From Streptomyces roseoverticillatus (lineage in GTDB: Bacteria > Actinomycetota > Actinomycetes > Streptomycetales > Streptomycetaceae): 64,000 bases of DNA. Positions 54,701-62,765 of the stretch are shown here, one piece after another. The position numbers and the translations under genes were made by a program. Position 1 is the stretch's first letter; the number at the start of each line of letters is the position of its first letter. The stretch spans positions 192,193-256,192 of the forward strand of contig NZ_JOFL01000007.1 of NCBI RefSeq assembly GCF_000719265.1. The letters are read 5' to 3'. Under the pieces are notes generated by a model, which was not told the origin of the DNA, ran no database searches, and saw nothing but the letters and a program-made list of their open reading frames with translations.

Positions 54701-56619
54701 TCACCCGATGCCAGGGATGAGGGAGATGAGCATGTCGATGAGCTTGATGCCGATGAACGGGGAGACCAGGCCGCCCAGTCCGTAGATCAAGAGGTTGCGG
54801 CGGAGCATGGCGTCCGCGCTCATCGGCCGGTAGCGCACGCCCTTGAGGGCGAGCGGCACCAGGGCCACGATGATCAGCGCGTTGAAGATGACCGCCGAGA
54901 GGATGGCCGACTCGGGCGAGGTCAGGCTCATGATGTTGAGCTTGTCCAGGCCGGGGTAAGCCACCGCGAACATCGCCGGGATGATGGCGAAGTACTTGGC
55001 GACGTCGTTGGCGATCGAGAAGGTCGTCAGGGCGCCGCGCGTGATGAGCAGCTGCTTGCCGATCTCGACGATCTCGATGAGCTTGGTGGGGTTGGAGTCC
55101 AGGTCCACCATGTTCCCGGCCTCCTTGGCGGCCGAGGTGCACCCGTGATCATGACGGTCTTGATGCCCATGGCGCGCAGCTCGTCGAACCGCTCGCGCAT
55201 GCCCTCCTTGACGACGTCCTTGAGGTGGATGACGCCGAGCACACGAGCGACGCTCTTTCCCTCCGGGAGGCGCTCCTCCACGGCGACGAGCAGCGGGGTG
55301 CCGCCCGCCTGCGAGATGTCGTCGGTGAGCTTGCGGGCGTCCTCGGCGACCGTGCCTCCCTGCTCCTCGACCCAGGCGATGACCGAACCGGTCGCGCCCT
55401 TGCGGACCTTGCGGCCGTCCACGTCGACGCCGGACATCCGGGTCTGGGCCGTGAACGGGATCCACTCGGCGCCCACGAGCTCGCCCTCGTGGCGCTCGCG
55501 CAGGCCGTACTTCTCCTTGGCCAGGACGACGATCGAGCGGCCTTCGGGCGTCTCGTCGGCGAGCGAGGAGAGCTGGGCGGCGTCGGCGACCTCGGCGGCC
55601 ATGGTGCCCTTGACGGGCACGAACTCGGCGGCCTGGCGGTTGCCGTAGGTGATGGTGCCGGTCTTGTCGAGCAGCAGCGTCGAGACGTCGCCCGCGGCCT
55701 CCACCGCGCGCCCGGACATCGCCAGGACGTTGCGCTGCACCAGCCGGTCCATGCCCGCGATGCCGATGGCGGACAGCAGCGCGCCGATGGTGGTCGGGAT
55801 GAGGCAGACGAGCAGCGCCGCGAGGATGATCATCGACTGCTCGGCGCCCGCGTAGATCGCGAACGGCTGGAGCGTGATGACGGCCAGCAGGAAGACGATC
55901 GTCAGCGAGGCGAGCAGGATGTTCAGCGCGATCTCGTTGGGCGTCTTCTGCCGGGCGGCGCCCTCGACCAGGTTGATCATCCGGTCGATGAAGGTCTCGC
56001 CGGGCTTCGTCGTGATCTTGATGACGATGCGGTCGGAGAGGACCTTGGTGCCGCCGGTGACCGCCGAGCGGTCGCCGCCGGACTCGCGGATGACCGGGGC
56101 CGACTCGCCGGTGATGGCCGACTCGTCGACCGAGGCGACGCCCTCGACGACGTCGCCGTCGCCCGGGATGATGTCGCCGGCCTCGCAGACGACCAGGTCG
56201 CCCACGCGCAGCTCGGTGCCGGGCACCGACTCCTCGGTGTCCCCGTTCAGCCGCCGGGCCACCGTGTCGGTCTTGGCCTTGCGCAGGGTGTCGGCCTGGG
56301 CCTTGCCGCGGCCCTCGGCGACCGCCTCCGCCAGGTTGGCGAAGAGCACGGTCAGCCACAGCCAGACGGTGATCGCCCAGCCGAACCAGGAGCCGGGGTC
56401 CTTCAGCGCCAGCACGGTGGTGACCACCGAGCCGATCAGGACCACGAACATGACCGGGGCCTTGACCATCACCCGGGGGTCGAGCTTGCGGAAGGCGTCC
56501 GGCAGCGACTTCAGCAACTGCGCGGGGTCGAAGAGGCCGCCGGAGACCCGGCCGGACTCCGGGGCCTGCGGCTGGATGTCCTCCTCGGACGGCGTACGGA
56601 CAGGGGTGGTCGTGCTCAT
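54701..56619 (-). pseudogene. kdpB: kdpB with internal deletion and frameshift
   Basis: The P-type ATPase is normal from ATG 56619 through the phosphorylation motif [12 protein letters not shown] and up to GIKTVMITG. Near 55136-55148 the sequence jumps directly to [20 protein letters not shown] in another frame, which then runs to the normal C-terminus at 54701. By comparison with E. coli KdpB about 66 residues (DNPLTA... to ...MNTG), including the Mg-binding TGDGTNDAP motif, are missing. The first frame ends ~35 codons after the junction in unrelated sequence. The product cannot hydrolyse ATP. kdpA, kdpC, kdpD and kdpE are intact, so the loss is recent or an assembly error. Confidence 0.9.
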
Positions 56620-58307
56620 GAGAGTCCCTCCGCCATCGGGCCAAGGGCCAGGGCCGGGAAGTAGGTCAAGCCGGTGATGATCAGGATCGCGCCGACGAGC
56701 AGGCCCGCGAAGAGCGGCTTCTCCGTGCGCAGGGTGCCGGCGGTCTCGGGGACGGGCGTCTGCTCGGCGAGCGAGCCGGCCAGCGCCAGGACGAAGACCA
56801 TCGGCAGGAAGCGGCCGAGCAGCATGGCGAGGCCGATCGTGGTGTTGTACCAGGGCGTGTTGGCGTTCAGGCCGGCGAAGGCGGAGCCGTTGTTGTTGGC
56901 GCCGGAGGTGAACGCGTAGAGGACCTCGGAGAAGCCGTGGGCGCCGCTGCCGTCCACCGAGTTGCCCTTGACGTTCAGGATCGACCCGGGCGGCGAGGAC
57001 AGCGCCATGGACAGGGCGGTGAAGCCCAGCACGAGGGTCGGGGTGATGAGGATGTAGCACGCGGCGAGCTTGATCTCGCGGGTGCCGATCTTCTTGCCGA
57101 GGTACTCGGGCGTCCGGCCGACCATCAGGCCCGCGATGAAGACCGCGATGATCGCCATGACGAGCATGCCGTAAAGGCCGGAGCCGACGCCGCCGGGCGC
57201 GATCTCGCCGAGCATCATGCTGAGCAGCGTGAGGCCGCCGCCGAGGCCGGTGAAGGAGGAGTGGAAGGAGTCCACCGCACCGGTCGAGGTGAGCGTCGTG
57301 GTGGTGGCGAAGATGGCCGAGGCGCCGACGCCGAAGCGCTGCTCCTTGCCCTCCATCGCGCCGCCCGCCGCCTGGAGCGCGGCGCCGTGGTGCGCGTACT
57401 CGGTCCACATCATCAGGGCGGTGAAGCCGAGCCAGATGACGCCCATCGCGGCCAGGATCGCGTAGCCCTGCTTGACGTTGCCGACGAGCTTGCCGAAGGT
57501 GCGGGTCAGGGCGAAGGGGATGACAAGGATCAGGAAGATCTCGAAGAGGTTGGAGAAGGCGTTGGGGTTCTCGAACGGGTGGGCGGAGTTGGCGTTGAAG
57601 TAGCCGCCGCCGTTGGTGCCGAGCTCCTTGATGACCTCCTGCGAGGCCACGGCGCCGCCGTTGACCTGCTGGGTGCCGCCGGTGAGCTGCCCGATCTCGT
57701 GGATGCCCGAGAAGTTCTGGATCGCGCCGCAGGCGACGAGGACGGTCGCGCCGATCACGGAGAGCGGGATCAGGATGCGGACGGTGCCGCGCACGAGGTC
57801 GGCCCAGAAGTTGCCGAGCTCGCCGGTGCGGGAGCGCGCGAAGCCGCGGACGAGCGCTACGGCGACGGCTATGCCGACGGCCGCGGAGACGAAGTTCTGC
57901 ACGGCGAGGCCGAGCGTCTGGACGGCGTGGCCCATGGCCTGCTCGCCCGAGTACGACTGCCAGTTGGTGTTGGCGACGAACGAGGCGGCGGTGTTGAACG
58001 CCTGGTCCGGGCTGATCGCGGTGAAGCCCAGCGACAGCGAGTCGGGAAGGACGCCCTGGATCCGCTGCAGGAGGTACAGGAAGAGGACGCCGGCGACGGA
58101 GAAGGCGAGGACGCCGCGCAGGTACGCGGGCCAGCGCATCCCGGCGTCCGGGTCGGCGCCGATGGTGCGGTAGATCAGCTTCTCGGCGCGCAGGTGCTTC
58201 TCGGAGCTGTAGACGCGGGCCATGTAGTCGCCCAGCGGGCGGTAGGACAGCGCCAGCGCCGCGACGAGCGCGAGGAGCTGGAGAACTCCGGAGAGTACGG
58301 GGCTCAT
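56616..58307 (-). CDS. kdpA: KdpA potassium-binding channel subunit
   Basis: 563 residues with about ten membrane segments. The four selectivity-loop repeats are visible: [50 protein letters not shown] and [14 protein letters not shown]. It conducts potassium in the Kdp complex. The stop overlaps the kdpB start by 4 bases (ATGA). It needs KdpB for active uptake. Confidence 0.96.
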   Translation of the reverse strand: MSPVLSGVLQLLALVAALALSYRPLGDYMARVYSSEKHLRAEKLIYRTIGADPDAGMRWPAYLRGVLAFSVAGVLFLYLLQRIQGVLPDSLSLGFTAISPDQAFNTAASFVANTNWQSYSGEQAMGHAVQTLGLAVQNFVSAAVGIAVAVALVRGFARSRTGELGNFWADLVRGTVRILIPLSVIGATVLVACGAIQNFSGIHEIGQLTGGTQQVNGGAVASQEVIKELGTNGGGYFNANSAHPFENPNAFSNLFEIFLILVIPFALTRTFGKLVGNVKQGYAILAAMGVIWLGFTALMMWTEYAHHGAALQAAGGAMEGKEQRFGVGASAIFATTTTLTSTGAVDSFHSSFTGLGGGLTLLSMMLGEIAPGGVGSGLYGMLVMAIIAVFIAGLMVGRTPEYLGKKIGTREIKLAACYILITPTLVLGFTALSMALSSPPGSILNVKGNSVDGSGAHGFSEVLYAFTSGANNNGSAFAGLNANTPWYNTTIGLAMLLGRFLPMVFVLALAGSLAEQTPVPETAGTLRTEKPLFAGLLVGAILIITGLTYFPALALGPMAEGLS

Positions 58308-58315
58308 ATCTGTGC

Positions 58316-58405
58316 TCAGAACCTCTCCGGGAAGACGAGGGCGAGGATCAGGTAGCCCAGGAGGGCGACGGCCACGACCAGGCCGACGATGTTCTCGGCA
58401 GTCAC
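58316..58405 (-). CDS. kdpF: KdpF small membrane subunit
   Basis: 29 residues from GTG 58405, too short for usual ORF calling: a single membrane helix ([20 protein letters not shown]) ending in FPERF, the KdpF hallmark. It stabilises the KdpABC complex. Its GTG overlaps the stop of the upstream microprotein. Confidence 0.92.
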   Translation of the reverse strand: MTAENIVGLVVAVALLGYLILALVFPERF

Positions 58406-58485
58406 AGCTTCGTCACCCCCTTGGCGACGAGAGCCACCAGCGCGAAGACCGCGAGCGTGGTGACGACGAAGGCCACGTCGGCCAT
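58402..58485 (-). CDS. 27-residue membrane microprotein upstream of kdpF
   Basis: ATG 58485 with AGGAG 6 bases upstream, a strong ribosome site. The product [27 protein letters not shown] is one hydrophobic helix with a basic C-terminus. Its stop overlaps the kdpF start (GTGA), showing translational coupling and arguing that it is real. Similar in size to KdpF but not in sequence. Function unknown. Confidence 0.75.
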   Translation of the reverse strand: MADVAFVVTTLAVFALVALVAKGVTKL

Positions 58486-58561
58486 CGTGTGCTCCTAGAG
58501 AGGGTTCGGATATGAACGGACCATCACAGGAAACCGTTCGCGGACCCTCCCGGGCGCTCCG

Positions 58562-58611
58562 TTGACGCCCTCTATACGGCCATTAGCGCCCCCTTGACGG
58601 AATCCATACGG
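58562..58611. promoter_or_regulatory. Direct repeats upstream of kdp operon (candidate KdpE site)
   Basis: TTGACG-(6)-ATACGG occurs at 58562-58579 and again at 58594-58611, 32 bp apart (about three helical turns), 80-130 bp upstream of the first kdp start. KdpE binding at tandem sites is known in other bacteria; the assignment here is inferred from place and periodicity. Confidence 0.5.
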
Positions 58612-58635
58612 ATACGCCTTTGACCTGCAAAAACG

Positions 58636-58676
58636 CCGCTGGGCCGCAACCCCGGTCAGGGGTTGCGGCCCAGCGG
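58636..58676 (-). terminator. Terminator of the dut-DUF3710 operon
   Basis: A perfect 18-bp stem (58636-58653 with 58659-58676) and 5-base loop GGTCA. On the minus strand it is followed by GTTTTTGC. It lies 55 bases past the DUF3710 stop. Confidence 0.92.
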
Positions 58677-58730
58677 AAGGCCGTAATCCAGCCGCCGGCG
58701 AGGGTGTTCGCCGGTGGCTGCGAGCGTCCG

Positions 58731-59507
58731 TCAGCGCACTTCGGTGATCTCCGGACCGCGCTCCAGGCGGTCCACGCCGCCCGCGAAGCGCGAGCGGTCG
58801 TCGTCCTGCTGCTGCAGGCCCTCGGCGACCATCTGGGCGTCCTCGGGCAGCTTCAGGACGATCGGGTCGCGCGGAGCCATCGGGGACTCGCCGCGGACGA
58901 CGACGGTGTCCCGGAAGATCTGCTCCAGCAGGCCGGCGGTCTGCGGCTGCACCGCGCCCTGGCCCGAGATCACGCCGCGCAGGAACCAGCGCGGCCCGTC
59001 ACACCCGATGAAGCGCACCATCTGCACGCCCTGCGTGCCGTCCGGCAGCGCCACCGGCACCTGGGCCCGCAGCTCCCAGCCGAGCGGCCCCTGGACCTCG
59101 TCCACGACACCGCCCTGCTGGGTGATGCCGGAGGCGATCTCCTCGCGGACCTCGCCCCAGATGCCCTCGCGCTTGGGGGCGGCGAAGCCCTGCAGCTGCA
59201 CGGCGCTGTCGCGGAGCACGACGGTGGCGGCGACGATCGCGTCACCGGCGACCTCCACGCGCAGCTCCATGCCCTCGACACCCGGCACGAACAGACCGCC
59301 CAGGTCGACCCGGCCCTCGGCGGGGTCGCGGACCTCGGAGAGGTCCCACGGCCCGTCGGGGCGCGGCTCCGGCTCCAGCCGGACACGGCTCTCGGCCGCG
59401 GAGTCCGACGCGGCCGGCGACTCCTCAGCCAACTCCTCGGAGGTCACGTCGTCGGGACGGGAATCCTCGACCACGTCCTCACTGCGCTTGCGGCGACGAC
59501 CGAACAC
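58731..59507 (-). CDS. DUF3710 domain protein
   Basis: 258 residues from GTG 59507 (MFGRRRKRSEDVVED), with AAGGA 8 bases upstream, directly after the dut stop. Acidic disordered N-terminus, then a compact domain with DLSEVRDPAEGRVDLGGL and RFIGCDGPRWFLRGV, conserved across actinobacteria beside dut. No function is established. Confidence 0.9.
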   Translation of the reverse strand: MFGRRRKRSEDVVEDSRPDDVTSEELAEESPAASDSAAESRVRLEPEPRPDGPWDLSEVRDPAEGRVDLGGLFVPGVEGMELRVEVAGDAIVAATVVLRDSAVQLQGFAAPKREGIWGEVREEIASGITQQGGVVDEVQGPLGWELRAQVPVALPDGTQGVQMVRFIGCDGPRWFLRGVISGQGAVQPQTAGLLEQIFRDTVVVRGESPMAPRDPIVLKLPEDAQMVAEGLQQQDDDRSRFAGGVDRLERGPEITEVR

Positions 59508-59508
59508 G

Positions 59509-60009
59509 TCACTGTCCTTCCCGGTCGCTGGCGACCGAAGCGAATCCATACCCCACGGCAGCGTGGCCACCGGTGGACCCGAAGCCCCCTTCGGCCCGTG
59601 CCGAGCCCGGAAGCTCCGCCACCTCGTGGAAGCGGACCTTCTCTACTTGCTGGACGACCAACTGGGCGATGCGGTCGAACCTCTCGAACCTGACGGTCTC
59701 CCGCGGGTCCAGATTGACCACAATCACCTTGATCTCTCCACGGTACCCGGCATCGATGGTCCCTGGGGCATTCACCATGGAGACTCCGCACCGGGCGGCG
59801 AGGCCCGAACGCGGGTGCACGAAGGCGGCGTAGCCGTCCGGCAGCGCGATGGAGACGCCCGTCGGCAGCACCATCCGCTCCCCCGGGGCCAGCGCGGCGG
59901 CCTCGGTGGTCACGAGGTCGCAGCCGGCGTCGCCGGGGTGGCCGTAGGAGGGGAGGGGCACCTCGGGGTCCACTCGGCGGATGAGGACGTCCAAGGGTTG
60001 ACGCGTCAC
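59509..60009 (-). CDS. dut: dUTP diphosphatase
   Basis: 166 residues, with the five trimeric dUTPase motifs: PGDAGCDL, PRSGLAARCG, GTIDAGYRGEI (catalytic Asp), FDRIAQLVV and RAEGGFGSTGGH. It hydrolyses dUTP to dUMP and pyrophosphate, keeping uracil out of DNA. The start overlaps the thioesterase stop by 4 bases. Confidence 0.97.
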   Translation of the reverse strand: MTRQPLDVLIRRVDPEVPLPSYGHPGDAGCDLVTTEAAALAPGERMVLPTGVSIALPDGYAAFVHPRSGLAARCGVSMVNAPGTIDAGYRGEIKVIVVNLDPRETVRFERFDRIAQLVVQQVEKVRFHEVAELPGSARAEGGFGSTGGHAAVGYGFASVASDREGQ

Positions 60010-60590
60010 GGGTTCACCTCGAAAGCTCGCGCGACCTTCACCTGGTCGGGGTTGGCCAGCGTGGCCTGGATCTCTGCGGGACGGCCGTGCTCGATGAAGT
60101 GGTCGACCTTGACCTCGACGAACACCGCCTCGGCACGGAGCGCGACCGGGCCCTCGGGCCCGCCGATCCGGCCGGTGGCCGCGGCGTAGATCTTACGGCC
60201 GTGCACGGCCTTCACCTCGGCCCGCAGGTGCAGCACGGTGTCCACCGGCACGGGCAGCAGGTAGTCCGTCTCCAGCCGGCCGGTCACCGCGATCACCCGC
60301 AGCATCCAGCCCAGCGCGCTCAGCGTCTCGTCCAGCGCCGTCGCCAGCACCCCGCCGTGGGCGAGGCCGGGGGCGCCCTGGTGGGCATCCTTCACCCGGA
60401 ACTCCGCGGTGACGCACACCCCGTCGCCGGCCCGCACCTCTACGTGCAGCCCGTGCGGGACACCGGGGCCGCAGCCGAAGCAGTACTCGTAGTGCGACCC
60501 GATGGTCTCGCCGGGCGCGGGCGCGTCGGGGTGCCGCACGGGGGGCACAGCCCCTTCAGGCGGCGTCAGCGCTGTCGTTCGTCCACTCAC
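60006..60590 (-). CDS. PaaI-family hotdog thioesterase
   Basis: 194 residues, GTG start. Hotdog fold with the signature GLAHGGVLATALDETLSALG (HGG and acidic residue in the active helix) and an N-terminal YCFGCGPGVPHGLH zinc-like motif typical of this actinobacterial group. Likely hydrolyses an acyl-CoA. First gene of the thioesterase-dut-DUF3710 operon. Confidence 0.9.
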   Translation of the reverse strand: MSGRTTALTPPEGAVPPVRHPDAPAPGETIGSHYEYCFGCGPGVPHGLHVEVRAGDGVCVTAEFRVKDAHQGAPGLAHGGVLATALDETLSALGWMLRVIAVTGRLETDYLLPVPVDTVLHLRAEVKAVHGRKIYAAATGRIGGPEGPVALRAEAVFVEVKVDHFIEHGRPAEIQATLANPDQVKVARAFEVNP

Positions 60591-60649
60591 AGGGGCTGAC
60601 CTTACCCGCGAGGGCCGGGCCCGGTCCCGCTCGTGTCAAGCTTGGGCCC

Positions 60650-61096
60650 ATGCAGGCTTACGAAGAACGTCTCACCGCGCCCCGTTCCTGGTGGTTCATC
60701 GCGCTTCTGGCCGGGGTGGCGATGGCGCTGATCCTGCTGCCTCTGGGAACGGTGCCGATGCTCGGCGGTCTCGTGGGCGGCGGCGCCCTCGCGGCGGTCG
60801 CCGTCAGCTCCTACGGCTCGGTGCGCATCCGCGTGGTGGGCGGCACGCTGATCGCGGGCGACGCCCGGATCCCTCTGGAGGCGCTGGGGACGCCGGAGGT
60901 GCTGGACGCCGAGGAGGCCCGCGCCTGGCGCACGTACAAGGCCGACACCCGGGCCTTCATGCTGCTGCGGGGCTACGTGCCCACGGCGCTCCGGGTCGAG
61001 ATCACCGATCCGTCCGACCCGACGCCCTACGCCTACCTCTCCACGCGCTCTCCCGAGCGGCTGGCCGCCGCGCTGACGGCGGTGCGGGCTTCCTGA
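60650..61096 (+). CDS. DUF3093 membrane protein
   Basis: 148 residues: YEERLTAPRSWWF at the N-terminus, two membrane helices (residues 15-60) and a cytoplasmic domain with a YVPTALRVEITDPSDPTPY segment. Conserved in actinobacteria in this position, divergent from the dut operon. Function unknown. Confidence 0.92.
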   Translation: MQAYEERLTAPRSWWFIALLAGVAMALILLPLGTVPMLGGLVGGGALAAVAVSSYGSVRIRVVGGTLIAGDARIPLEALGTPEVLDAEEARAWRTYKADTRAFMLLRGYVPTALRVEITDPSDPTPYAYLSTRSPERLAAALTAVRAS

Positions 61097-61166
61097 CGGG
61101 CGGCTGCGCTACGGGCCCGCCGGCTTCCTGACGGACGACTTTCCACGGGCCTGCCGGCTTCCTGAC
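61087..61166. repeat. 34-35-bp tandem repeats from the DUF3093 3' end
   Basis: GGCTTCCTGAC, which contains the DUF3093 stop codon, recurs at 61087, 61122 and 61156, with ACGGGCC(C/T)GCC in each unit. The 150-bp gap to the next gene holds nothing else. Confidence 0.8.
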
Positions 61167-61246
61167 CGGCTGCTGCGTTCCACGGGCCCGCCGAGGGGCT
61201 TTCCGGCGGTCCGGGGGCCGGGCGTCCGGGCCCGGCCCGCGGGCCG

Positions 61247-62056
61247 CTACGCGAGCGGGAGGGGGCCTTCCGGGCCCCCGGGGAGCGCTTCCCACGGCAC
61301 CTGCCGGGCGCGCAGGTCCTTGCGGACCTTGGCCGCGAGCCTTCTGGTGTCGCGGCGGTTCATCACCGCACCCACGGTCGCGCCGATCATGAAGGGCGTG
61401 AGGCTGGGGAGGTTGCGGAACGTGCGCTTGAGGATCTGCTGGCGCAGCTCGCGCCTCATCTGGACGCCCAGAGCCGCGTTGACGGTGGTGGGGGCCGTGA
61501 CGTCGATGCCGCGCTCGTCGGCCCAGGCGGCCAGATAGGCCAGGGAGCGCTGGCTGAGGGTGCCGGGGGCCCGCAGGCCGTACACCTCGTGGAGCTCGGC
61601 GATCAGCTTGAGCTCCACGGCGGCGACGCCGGCGATCTCGGCCGCCAGCTCGGCGGGCATCGCGGGCGGCACCGGCAGCATCGCCGCGGCGCCGACTCCG
61701 GCGCCCACGGTGGACGTGCCGTGGGCCGCGCCCGCCACCAGCTTGTCGGCGAGCTCCTCCGGGCCGAGGCCCGGGAACTGGGCCCGCAGCGTCGCGAGGT
61801 CGCGCACGGGGATGCGCGGGGCGTTCGCGATGATCCGGTCGGCAAGGGCGGTGAGACCCGCCCGTGCTCCCCGGCCGCCCCTGGCGGCGCCACGGCCGAC
61901 CGCAGCGGCGAGCGAGGCCGTGCGGCCCCGCTCGACGTGAGTGCCGGCCGTGTCACCAGAGGCGGGTGCGTCCTGCGGTGCGGCGTCCCGGCCTGGCCCG
62001 GTGGTCAGCTCGGGCTGTCCGGAGCGCCGCTTCCGGAAAGGGTTCGAGCCTGCCAT
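61247..62056 (-). CDS. Conserved hypothetical protein
   Basis: 269 residues. Disordered N-terminus (~50), then a helical region with a hydrophobic Ala/Gly stretch (GAGVGAAAMLPVPPAMPAEL), LKLIAELHEVYGL, and a C-terminal hydrophobic segment LPSLTPFMIGATVGAVMNRR followed by a basic tail. The pattern recalls EcsC-type peripheral membrane proteins, but I cannot assign it. It lies 14 bases after the DUF4193 gene and is probably co-transcribed. Confidence 0.85.
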   Translation of the reverse strand: MAGSNPFRKRRSGQPELTTGPGRDAAPQDAPASGDTAGTHVERGRTASLAAAVGRGAARGGRGARAGLTALADRIIANAPRIPVRDLATLRAQFPGLGPEELADKLVAGAAHGTSTVGAGVGAAAMLPVPPAMPAELAAEIAGVAAVELKLIAELHEVYGLRAPGTLSQRSLAYLAAWADERGIDVTAPTTVNAALGVQMRRELRQQILKRTFRNLPSLTPFMIGATVGAVMNRRDTRRLAAKVRKDLRARQVPWEALPGGPEGPLPLA

Positions 62057-62070
62057 CGCAGACCCGGTCC

Positions 62071-62367
62071 TCAGTCGCAGTCGCGGCAGATCGGCTGGCC
62101 GTTCTTCTCGCGAGCCAGCTGGCTGCGGTGGTGCACGAGGAAGCAGCTCATGCAGGTGAACTCGTCGGCCTGCTTGGGCAGGACCCGGACGGCCAGCTCC
62201 TCATTGGAGAGGTCCGCGCCGGGCAGCTCCATGCCCTCGGCGGCCTCGAAGTCGTCCACGTCGACGGTCGACGCCGACTTGTCGTTCCGGCGGGCCTTGA
62301 GTTCTTCAAGGCTGTCCGAGTCGACGTCGTCGTCGGTCTTGCGTGGGGTGTCGTAGTCCGTTGCCAT
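62071..62367 (-). CDS. DUF4193 zinc-ribbon-like protein
   Basis: 98 residues, ATG 62367 with GGGGGAGA upstream. Acidic N-terminus (TDDDVDSDSLEELKARR) and two CxxC pairs (FTCMSCFLVHHRSQ ... ICRDCD) that would bind zinc. Widely conserved in actinobacteria; function unknown, possibly transcription related. Confidence 0.93.
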   Translation of the reverse strand: MATDYDTPRKTDDDVDSDSLEELKARRNDKSASTVDVDDFEAAEGMELPGADLSNEELAVRVLPKQADEFTCMSCFLVHHRSQLAREKNGQPICRDCD

Positions 62368-62703
62368 GTCGCTCTCCCCCTCTGGGTGTCTGCGGTGTCT
62401 CCAGCGCACGTAACGCGTGAGAGGCCGGACTTGTGCCCGACCCGAGGCGGAGATTTTGCCTCACATCAAGGTCTGTTACTCAATCGACACCCAACCGCAC
62501 ACCTGAAGAGGTGATGGGGATGGATGGCGAACCGGACCGTACACGGTCCGGATGCCGCGTGCGGATGCGCCATCACGTGTACTTCCCGTGATCAGGACCT
62601 GCAGAAACCCCCATTTTCCCGGCGTTCCGGCGAGTCCATCGATCACGGAGAGTGGATGGCCGGAAGTTTGCCTGTGTGAGCGATTCCACACATCCACAGC
62701 AAG
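62368..62703. other. Gene-free region with palindrome upstream of DUF4193
   Basis: No convincing gene. It contains the palindrome CCGGACCGT-AC-ACGGTCCGG at 62532-62551, a candidate operator. An open frame at 62476-62697 has no recognisable features. Confidence 0.55.
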
Positions 62704-62727
62704 GGGCGGAACGTGAAAATTCCGCCC
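62704..62727 (-). terminator. Hairpin after cutS
   Basis: GGGCGGAA (62704-62711) pairs with TTCCGCCC (62720-62727) around an 8-base A-rich loop, 40 bases past the cutS stop. Confidence 0.6.
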
Positions 62728-62765
62728 AAAGCGAACCTACGGCCGCCCTATTCTCGCAGAAATTT

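Noticed and set aside
62476..62697. 73-codon frame between DUF4193 and cutS
   Set aside because: No start signal, no recognisable motif; overlaps a palindrome and likely promoter sequence.
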